A stretch of 64,000 nucleotides of DNA from Denitrobaculum tricleocarpae (GTDB lineage: Bacteria > Pseudomonadota > Alphaproteobacteria > Kiloniellales > Kiloniellaceae). The DNA lies in NCBI RefSeq assembly GCF_007004665.1, contig NZ_ML660055.1, positions 434,001 to 498,000 of the forward strand, in the 5' to 3' direction. Of this stretch, positions 59,132 to 64,000 are shown one piece after another. Position 1 is the first letter of the stretch; each line of letters opens with the position of its first letter. Under the pieces are notes generated by a model. The model did no database searches and was not told the origin of the DNA. It was given only the letters and a program-made list of their open reading frames with translations. The translations under genes were made by a program, and so were the position numbers.

Positions 59132-59623
59132 ATGCATTCAGATCGCGCCATCGAGATTCGCGATCTTCGTCCGGCCGACGCGGCTCTGGCTGCCGCATTG
59201 CATGCGGATGGTTTTGGGCAGGACCCCTGGCCTGTGTCGGCCTTTTCCGAACTCCTCGCCACACCTGGAACTTTTGGTTTCCTGGCATTTGAGGCGGCTG
59301 CGCCTCTTGGGTTCCTGCTCTGCCGGGCGGCTGCGGATGAATGCGAGATCCTGACCATCACGGTTTTAGAGGCCGCGCGCCGGCGGAGCGTCGGTTCGCT
59401 GCTGCTCTCTCACGGCTTGAATCATGCGGCGGCGATAGGTGTGCGGAATGTCTTCCTTGAAGTTGCCGTCGATAACGCTGCGGCGATAAGTCTCTATCGG
59501 CGCGCCGGCTTCGCGCAGACAGCCGTCCGGCCTGCTTACTATCGCCGGAAAAACCCACAACAACGGGTTGATGCGGCGGTCATGGCGCTGACTTTGGAAG
59601 CCGGGCCGGAAGCGAAAACCTAA
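59132..59623 (+). CDS. rimI: Ribosomal protein-alanine N-acetyltransferase RimI-like
   Basis: A 163-residue GNAT protein next to tsaB, the place where rimI usually lies. Acetyl-CoA loop ARRRSVGSLLLSHGL is visible, though it has Ser-Val where R-x-x-G-x-G is normal, and the C-terminal VFLEVAVDNAAAISLYRRAG followed by FAQTAVRPAYYRR is the RimI hallmark. RimI acetylates the N-terminal alanine of ribosomal protein bS18. Confidence 0.9.
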   Translation: MHSDRAIEIRDLRPADAALAAALHADGFGQDPWPVSAFSELLATPGTFGFLAFEAAAPLGFLLCRAAADECEILTITVLEAARRRSVGSLLLSHGLNHAAAIGVRNVFLEVAVDNAAAISLYRRAGFAQTAVRPAYYRRKNPQQRVDAAVMALTLEAGPEAKT

Positions 59624-59748
59624 CTCGTGTTACGAGAGTCGCCGTTTCGGGTACGTCGGTCACCGGGCAACATAACGCCAGTCTTCGATGCATATTTAGC
59701 TAAATGGATCCTAACTAAAAGGCGCATCCTTTTGAAAAATAATACAGG

Positions 59749-59777
59749 TGGACAAAACAAACGCGGTTGATTTATAT
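59749..59777 (+). promoter_or_regulatory. Candidate promoter of mucR, inside a 7-base inverted repeat pair
   Basis: TGGACA (59749-59754), 17 bases, TTATAT (59772-59777), 50 bases before the mucR ATG. The -35 lies within GTGGACA (59748-59754), which is repeated in inverted form as TGTCCAC at 59802-59808, so the pair brackets the start of transcription. The region 59690-59827 is AT-rich. Confidence 0.5.
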
Positions 59778-59827
59778 GAAGCCAAGATCAAAAAAATCTA
59801 GTGTCCACAAACGAGTAAGAAAAAATA

Positions 59828-60244
59828 ATGTCTGAAGAAGCCCAATCGGACGAGCTTTTGGAACTCACGGCCCAGGTAGTTGCCGCGCATGTTTCAAACA
59901 ACTCCATCCCTGTAAATGATCTTCCACAACTAATTCGGGAAATTTATCAAACAATGGCGAGCGTCGGCGCTGCCGACGGTCGCATGGCGGAACGCCCGAA
60001 TCCTGTTGTTCCCGTCAAAAAATCCGTTACGCCTGATTACATCGTATGTCTTGAAGACGGCAAGAAACTGAAGATGCTCAAGCGGCATTTGAAAACCGCT
60101 TACGACATGTCGCCTGAAGACTACCGTGAGCGTTGGAACTTGCCTCAGGACTATCCTATGGTTGCGCCAAATTACGCGAAGCAGCGTAGCCGGCTTGCGA
60201 AACAAATCGGCTTGGGAACCAAATCCCGCCGTTCGAAACGTTAG
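59828..60244 (+). CDS. mucR: MucR/Ros-family transcriptional regulator with degenerate zinc site
   Basis: A 138-residue protein with the MucR layout: N-terminal oligomerisation helix (LELTAQVVAAHVSNNSIPVN, LPQLIREIYQTMASV), Ros-type DNA-binding domain (YIVCLEDGKKLKMLKRHL, SPEDYRERWNLPQDYPMVAP) and a basic tail. MucR proteins are H-NS-like, binding AT-rich DNA and silencing exopolysaccharide, motility and virulence genes. Of the zinc ligands only C74 and H87 remain; the second position is D77 and the final His position is A91/Y92. Some Ros homologues fold without zinc, so it may be functional. Terminator and own promoter flank it. Confidence 0.92.
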   Translation: MSEEAQSDELLELTAQVVAAHVSNNSIPVNDLPQLIREIYQTMASVGAADGRMAERPNPVVPVKKSVTPDYIVCLEDGKKLKMLKRHLKTAYDMSPEDYRERWNLPQDYPMVAPNYAKQRSRLAKQIGLGTKSRRSKR

Positions 60245-60317
60245 CGGTCAGCAGTCTGCCAACGTGGTTTCCTGCGCTTGCAAAGGGTCTTGAAGTGACT
60301 CTTGTGCCAAAGCATTT

Positions 60318-60355
60318 AAAAAGCGCTGCTCTGCATTGGCCGGGTGGCGCTTTTT
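60318..60355 (+). terminator. Intrinsic terminator after mucR
   Basis: AAAAAGCGC (60318-60326) pairs with GCGCTTTTT (60347-60355): 9 perfect base pairs with the U-run as the 3' arm, loop of 20 bases. It lies about 75 bases after the mucR stop and overlaps the fur promoter. Confidence 0.7.
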
Positions 60356-60365
60356 ACGTTATAGT
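60336..60365 (+). promoter_or_regulatory. Candidate promoter of fur
   Basis: TTGGCC (60336-60341), 18 bases, TATAGT (60360-60365), 34 bases before the fur ATG. It is embedded in the mucR terminator hairpin. Confidence 0.45.
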
Positions 60366-60398
60366 CCTCCGCGATAGGTTTCATTTTACGGCAGAATC

Positions 60399-60818
60399 AT
60401 GACGTCACGCCTCGAACAGTTATGTGTAGACAAGGGATTGAAGATGACCGAGCAGCGCCGGGTCATTGCCCAGGTCCTCTCCGAGTCAACAGATCACCCG
60501 GACGTTGAGCAGGTTTATCAGCGCGCCTCCAAACATGACCAGAGAATCTCAATTGCTACGGTCTACCGCACAGTAAAGCTCTTCGAGGAAGCGAATATTC
60601 TCGAGCGTCACGATTTTGGCGACGGGCGGGCCCGCTACGAAGAGGTGCCGACGGAGCATCATGATCATCTTATTGACGTAAACAACGGTGACGTTATTGA
60701 ATTCAGTAACGAAACCATTGAGAAACTTCAGCAACAGATCGCCGAGTCTCTCGGATACAAACTGGTAGGCCATCGCCTGGAACTCTACGCGGTTCGCCAG
60801 AACGAAGATTCCCATTAA
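60399..60818 (+). CDS. fur: Fur-family metalloregulator (Fur/Mur type)
   Basis: A 139-residue Fur protein: N-terminal winged helix (GLKMTEQRRVIAQVLSES, RISIATVYRTVKLFEEANIL) and metal-binding dimerisation domain (EVPTEHHDHLIDVNNGDVIE). Where E. coli Fur has the CxxC structural zinc pair the sequence reads D-V-N-N, so that site is absent, as in alphaproteobacterial Fur/Mur proteins, several of which respond to manganese rather than iron. Metal specificity cannot be read from this. Followed by a 39-codon ORF and olsBA. Confidence 0.94.
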   Translation: MTSRLEQLCVDKGLKMTEQRRVIAQVLSESTDHPDVEQVYQRASKHDQRISIATVYRTVKLFEEANILERHDFGDGRARYEEVPTEHHDHLIDVNNGDVIEFSNETIEKLQQQIAESLGYKLVGHRLELYAVRQNEDSH

Positions 60819-60837
60819 GGATAAGGAGTGGCATTAG

Positions 60838-60957
60838 GTGGTGCCCGCCGTGTCCGCAGCGCTCAGATCTTTACATTCTTTCGATCGGGCGAAGCATTTG
60901 TTACAGGAACTTTCATCAAGTGAAGCCGGTGACGCGATCGTGAAGGGGAAGCCTTGA
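60838..60957 (+). CDS. Possible 39-residue small protein coupled to olsB
   Basis: GTG at 60838 follows AAGGAG (60823-60828) at a 9-base spacing and opens a 39-codon frame: MVPAVSAALRSLHSFDRAKH, then a short Leu-, Ser- and Glu-rich stretch and a basic end (VKGKP). Its TGA (60955-60957) shares a base with the olsB ATG (TGATG), the usual sign of translational coupling. A predicted amphipathic helix spans residues 3-26. I do not know a family; a competing frame from GTG 60829 is less well placed. Confidence 0.5.
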   Translation: MVPAVSAALRSLHSFDRAKHLLQELSSSEAGDAIVKGKP

Positions 60958-61841
60958 TGGTACTGCTGGATACGACAGAGGGTCGCCCGATCGAGGAACG
61001 ATCGAACAACATCGTGCTTCGACTGGCGGAATCGGCAGCGGAGGTCCGGGCGGCGCAGGCTTTGCGCTATAGGATTTTTTATCGCGACATGGCTGCAAAA
61101 CCCTCCGCAGAGGTGGCCGCGCTTGAGCGCGATTTCGACGAGTTCGATGACTATTGCGATCATCTGCTCATGCTGGATCAATCGCTTGGCGGCGGCCCGG
61201 AGTCCGTGATCGGAACCTATCGGCTCATGCGCCGCGAAGCTGCGGCACGTTGCGGCCGGTTCTATTCCGCCGATGAGTACGACATTTCCAAGCTGCTCGA
61301 TCATCCCGGTGAGATTCTCGAACTCGGCCGCTCCTGTATCGACCCGGACTACCGCAAGGGCTGGGCGATGCAACTCCTTTGGAAAGGCATCGTCGCCTAC
61401 GTCATGACCTACGATGTCGAGCTGATGTTCGGCTGCGCGAGTCTCCCCGGAACGGATCCGCAGGCTTTGGCCTTGCCTCTTTCTTATCTGTACCGGCACC
61501 ATTTGGCACCCGAGGATCTCAGGCCCCGCGCCGTCGCAAGCCGCTATCAGGCTATGGATTTGGCGCAGGAAGAAGACATTCTGCCCAGGCAGGCGCTCCG
61601 CGAGATGCCGCCGCTGATCAAGGGTTATTTGCGGCTCGGCGGCTATGTCGGCGATGGCGCAGTGGTCGACCACGAGTTCGGAACAACCGACGTCTGCGTC
61701 GTTGTTCAGATGGCTTCCGTGACCGGAAAGTATCGACGCCACTATATCGGCGACGAGGTGAAACGGGCCGGCGAGGCTCCAGTAGAGACCTTGCCGACGT
61801 CCGGCGATCAGCCGGCGACCGACGGGCAGGACGACGGCTAG
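60957..61841 (+). CDS. olsB: L-ornithine N(alpha)-acyltransferase OlsB
   Basis: OlsB transfers a 3-hydroxy fatty acyl group to ornithine, the first step of ornithine lipid synthesis. The GNAT-related OlsB/hemolysin-like pattern is clear: AQALRYRIFYRDMAAKPSAE, FDEFDDYCDHLLMLD, VIGTYRLMRREAAA, ILELGRSCIDPDYRKGWAMQ and IKGYLRLGGYVGDGAVVDHE. Around 294 residues. olsA starts 1 base after its stop. Ornithine lipids contain no phosphorus and commonly replace phospholipids during phosphate starvation. Confidence 0.92.
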   Translation: MVLLDTTEGRPIEERSNNIVLRLAESAAEVRAAQALRYRIFYRDMAAKPSAEVAALERDFDEFDDYCDHLLMLDQSLGGGPESVIGTYRLMRREAAARCGRFYSADEYDISKLLDHPGEILELGRSCIDPDYRKGWAMQLLWKGIVAYVMTYDVELMFGCASLPGTDPQALALPLSYLYRHHLAPEDLRPRAVASRYQAMDLAQEEDILPRQALREMPPLIKGYLRLGGYVGDGAVVDHEFGTTDVCVVVQMASVTGKYRRHYIGDEVKRAGEAPVETLPTSGDQPATDGQDDG

Positions 61842-61842
61842 A

Positions 61843-62862
61843 ATGGACGCTGTCGATGTTATGGATCCGTCGCGGGAGTCGACGGATCCCAATCCCGGAT
61901 CGTTCCTGCGGTCACTCTGCCGTATTCTTGTCTACGCTGCCTTTACGATCGTTCTGATACCCATCCAATATGTTGCTGTGCTCAGAGGCTCCAATCTGCA
62001 GCGCAGTTTGCCGCGCTGGTATCACCGGCAGTGCTGCAGGATCCTGGGGTTTCGGGTTGAACGACGCGGCCGGCAATCCCGCACGCATCCGACACTCTAT
62101 GTCGCAAACCACAGCTCCTACATTGACATCATGGTGCTGGGGTCGCTGCTTCAGGCGTCTTTCATCGCCAAGTCCGAGGTGGCGAGCTGGCCGTTTTTCG
62201 GCTGGCTGGCAAAACTACAGCGATCGGTTTTTGTCGAAAGGCGGCGGCACAAATCGGGCGAAGGCCGGGATGAGATGACGTTGCGCCTGCAGGCGGGCGA
62301 CGATCTTCTCCTGTTTCCCGAGGGAACATCCAACGACGGCAATTCGGTCCTACCCTTTAAGTCTGCGCTCTTTGCGGCCGCCAAGACCGAGTTCGACGGA
62401 CAACCGATAACGGTGCAGCCGGTATCGGTTGCTTACACAAGACTCGACGGCGTGCCCATGGGACGCTATCTAAGGCCCTTCTTCGCCTGGTATGGCGATA
62501 TGGAACTGGCGGGTCATATATGGCGCGCCGTTGGTTTGGGGTGGGTCACGGTGGTGGTCGATTTCCATCCGCCCGTCACGCTCGACGAGTTTAACTCGCG
62601 CAAAGCGATGAGCGATCACTGTTATCGTCAGGTGTCGATCGGTGTCGCCGCCGCTTTATCGGGCCGTCCGCGCAAGCGGGTCGAACAACTTGTTGCAGCA
62701 CGCGAATTGGCTCGACTGACCGATGAGCGTCCGCTGGAAGAGCGGCGAAAAGCGGATCGGCGGATAAGTCGAGCTGAAGATGTCCAAGAGCCGGAAACGC
62801 CGGCTTCGGCGTCCCCGCCAGTTGTGAGTTCGGCGCCAGTTGTGAGTCCGGCGAAGGAATGA
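61843..62862 (+). CDS. olsA: Lyso-ornithine lipid acyltransferase OlsA (PlsC family)
   Basis: A 339-residue PlsC-type O-acyltransferase with the catalytic H90-x4-D95 (VANHSSYIDIMVLG), FVERRRHKSGEG, the glycerol-phosphate motif LFPEGTSNDGN and a final acyl-binding motif. It follows olsB by 1 base, so it most likely adds the second acyl chain to lyso-ornithine lipid. A phosphatidic acid role is the alternative. The C-terminal 60 residues are polar and end in a short tandem repeat. Confidence 0.88.
   Translation: MDAVDVMDPSRESTDPNPGSFLRSLCRILVYAAFTIVLIPIQYVAVLRGSNLQRSLPRWYHRQCCRILGFRVERRGRQSRTHPTLYVANHSSYIDIMVLGSLLQASFIAKSEVASWPFFGWLAKLQRSVFVERRRHKSGEGRDEMTLRLQAGDDLLLFPEGTSNDGNSVLPFKSALFAAAKTEFDGQPITVQPVSVAYTRLDGVPMGRYLRPFFAWYGDMELAGHIWRAVGLGWVTVVVDFHPPVTLDEFNSRKAMSDHCYRQVSIGVAAALSGRPRKRVEQLVAARELARLTDERPLEERRKADRRISRAEDVQEPETPASASPPVVSSAPVVSPAKE
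62818..62853 (+). repeat. 18-base tandem repeat at the olsA 3' end
   Basis: CCAGTTGTGAGTTCGGCG (62818-62835) is followed directly by a copy differing at one base (62836-62853), giving the repeated PVVSSA/PVVSPA at the protein C-terminus. In frame, so copy-number change would only alter tail length. Confidence 0.8.
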
Positions 62863-62947
62863 ACGAAACGTCTCGTTTGAGCCCGTCTGCGGTTGCTGTT
62901 TAAGACCGCATCGACTGGCCGATCCGAGCATGCGGGTATAGCAAAAA

Positions 62948-64000
62948 GTGTCAAAGAAGCTTTTTATAAAGACCTATGGCTGCCAGATGAACGTCTACGA
63001 TTCGACGCGCATGTCGGACGTTTTGGCGCCTCTGGGGTATTTGCCGACCGATCAGCCGGACGGCGCGGACATGATTATTCTCAACACCTGCCACATTCGG
63101 GAGAAAGCCTCCGAGAAGGTGTTTTCCGAGCTTGGCCGCCTGAAGCAGGTGAAGCAGGAAAAGAGTGCTGATGGCGGGCGCATGATTCTGGCCGTGGCCG
63201 GCTGTGTCGCGCAGGCGGAAGGTGATGAGATTCTGCGGCGGGCGCCTCAGGTGGATCTGGTGTTCGGTCCTCAGACCTACCACCGTCTCCCGGAACTGGT
63301 GACGCGCACTCTACGTGAGGAAAACGCGGGCGGTGTTCTGGATATCGATTTTCCGCTTGAGTCGAAATTTGATGCCTTGCCGGAAGAGTCGGTCGTCGAG
63401 GGTTCGGCGGCGTTTCTCTCCATTCAGGAAGGCTGTGATAAGTTCTGCACCTTCTGTGTCGTGCCCTACACCCGCGGTGCGGAATTCTCGCGTCCCGCTT
63501 CGGACATCTTTGCCGAGGCGCAGCGTCTCGTGGCAGCGGGTGCTCGGGAAATCACGCTGCTGGGTCAGAATGTGAACGCCTATCACGGCAGTGCGCCTTC
63601 AAGTGTCTTTGCGGCCCAGAGCGGCGCATCTGTAACCCCGGGGACATGGGGGCTTGGCCGCCTGCTTCGTTATCTGGCGGAAATTGATGGCCTGGAGCGC
63701 TTGCGCTACACCACGTCTCACCCCCGGGATATGGATGATGAGTTGATTGCGGTTCACGGCGACGAGCCTAAGGTCATGCCTTATCTTCACTTGCCGGTCC
63801 AATCCGGCTCGGACCGGATACTCGAGGCGATGAACCGGCGCCATACGGCGGATGACTACCGGCGGGTCGTCGAGCGCTTGCGCGAGTCTTGCCCGCAGCT
63901 TGCTCTCTCCTCGGACTTTATCGTTGGCTTTCCTGGCGAACGTGATGAGGATTTTGCCGATACACTGCGGCTGATTACCGATGTCGGCTACGCCCAGGCT
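62948..64000 (+). CDS. miaB: tRNA-2-methylthio-N6-dimethylallyladenosine synthase MiaB (partial)
   Basis: MiaB methylthiolates i6A37 in tRNAs reading UNN codons. GTG at 62948, just after an in-frame TAG (62939-62941), opens [20 protein letters not shown]. The auxiliary cluster ligands are C12, C48 (NTCHIREKA) and C86 (AGCVAQAEG), and the radical-SAM cysteines are C163, C167 and C170 ([16 protein letters not shown]). [19 protein letters not shown] is intact. The C-terminal third, with the TRAM domain, lies beyond the window. Confidence 0.95.
   Translation, partial: MSKKLFIKTYGCQMNVYDSTRMSDVLAPLGYLPTDQPDGADMIILNTCHIREKASEKVFSELGRLKQVKQEKSADGGRMILAVAGCVAQAEGDEILRRAPQVDLVFGPQTYHRLPELVTRTLREENAGGVLDIDFPLESKFDALPEESVVEGSAAFLSIQEGCDKFCTFCVVPYTRGAEFSRPASDIFAEAQRLVAAGAREITLLGQNVNAYHGSAPSSVFAAQSGASVTPGTWGLGRLLRYLAEIDGLERLRYTTSHPRDMDDELIAVHGDEPKVMPYLHLPVQSGSDRILEAMNRRHTADDYRRVVERLRESCPQLALSSDFIVGFPGERDEDFADTLRLITDVGYAQA

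Overview
This 64-kb window reads as a stretch of core chromosome from an alphaproteobacterium, most likely a Rhodospirillales/Kiloniellales-type organism (lineage inferred from gene order and families). Supporting signs are the rph-hrcA-grpE cluster, a one-block phoR-pstSCAB-phoU-phoB locus, PstA with a large periplasmic insert, a MucR/Ros regulator next to a Fur/Mur protein without the CxxC zinc site, ornithine-lipid genes (olsBA) ahead of miaB, and a dnaK promoter matching the alphaproteobacterial RpoH consensus. Coding density is high. I see no tRNA, rRNA, CRISPR array, insertion sequence, prophage or integrase.

Layout. (1) 1-6.8 kb: leftward SirB1-like, BON lipoprotein, yraN and rsmI, divergent from a penicillin-binding-protein activator (the rsmI/lpoA/yraN/dolP neighbourhood known from E. 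coli), then leftward rph-rdgB-hemW. (2) 7-18.6 kb: heat-shock and folding genes hrcA-grpE and dnaK-dnaJ, interrupted by alkB, a very AT-rich island and a 1258-residue Gly-rich autotransporter; then dapB. (3) 18.6-28.8 kb: a headless cytochrome c remnant, DUF2244 gene, nth, lipoprotein/EI24 pair, PfkB kinase, typA-ampG, and an NDP-forming acyl-CoA synthetase/GNAT fusion. (4) 28.8-36.7 kb: the phosphate regulon, with an intrinsic terminator between pstS and pstC. (5) 36.8-51.7 kb: maeB, a glycine-zipper protein, mutS with an attenuator-like leader, a small secreted protein coupled to a chemoreceptor, glnD, an orphan amino-acid-binding protein, murJ and trpS. (6) 51.9-58.1 kb: TSUP permease/TIGR02186/USP genes, Nfu, Bax-like glucosaminidase, polysaccharide deacetylase and a RutE-like nitroreductase. 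(7) 58.3-64 kb: tsaB-rimI-mucR-fur-(39-aa small ORF)-olsB-olsA-miaB, the last running off the window.

How the genes work together. Proteostasis (HrcA, GrpE, DnaK, DnaJ), phosphate sensing and uptake (PhoR/PhoB, PstSCAB, PhoU), phosphorus-free membrane lipids (OlsAB), envelope and peptidoglycan functions (PBP activator, AmpG, MurJ, Bax-like enzyme, deacetylase, BON lipoprotein) and DNA repair (AlkB, Nth, MutS, RdgB) dominate. The least explained items are non-coding or very small: a mini-ORF with competing hairpins ahead of mutS, a 39-codon ORF coupled to olsB, a long imperfect inverted repeat between murJ and trpS, and the 17 % GC island before the autotransporter. The MucR here lacks two of the usual zinc ligands. 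I found no convincing novel multi-gene defence or mobile system.
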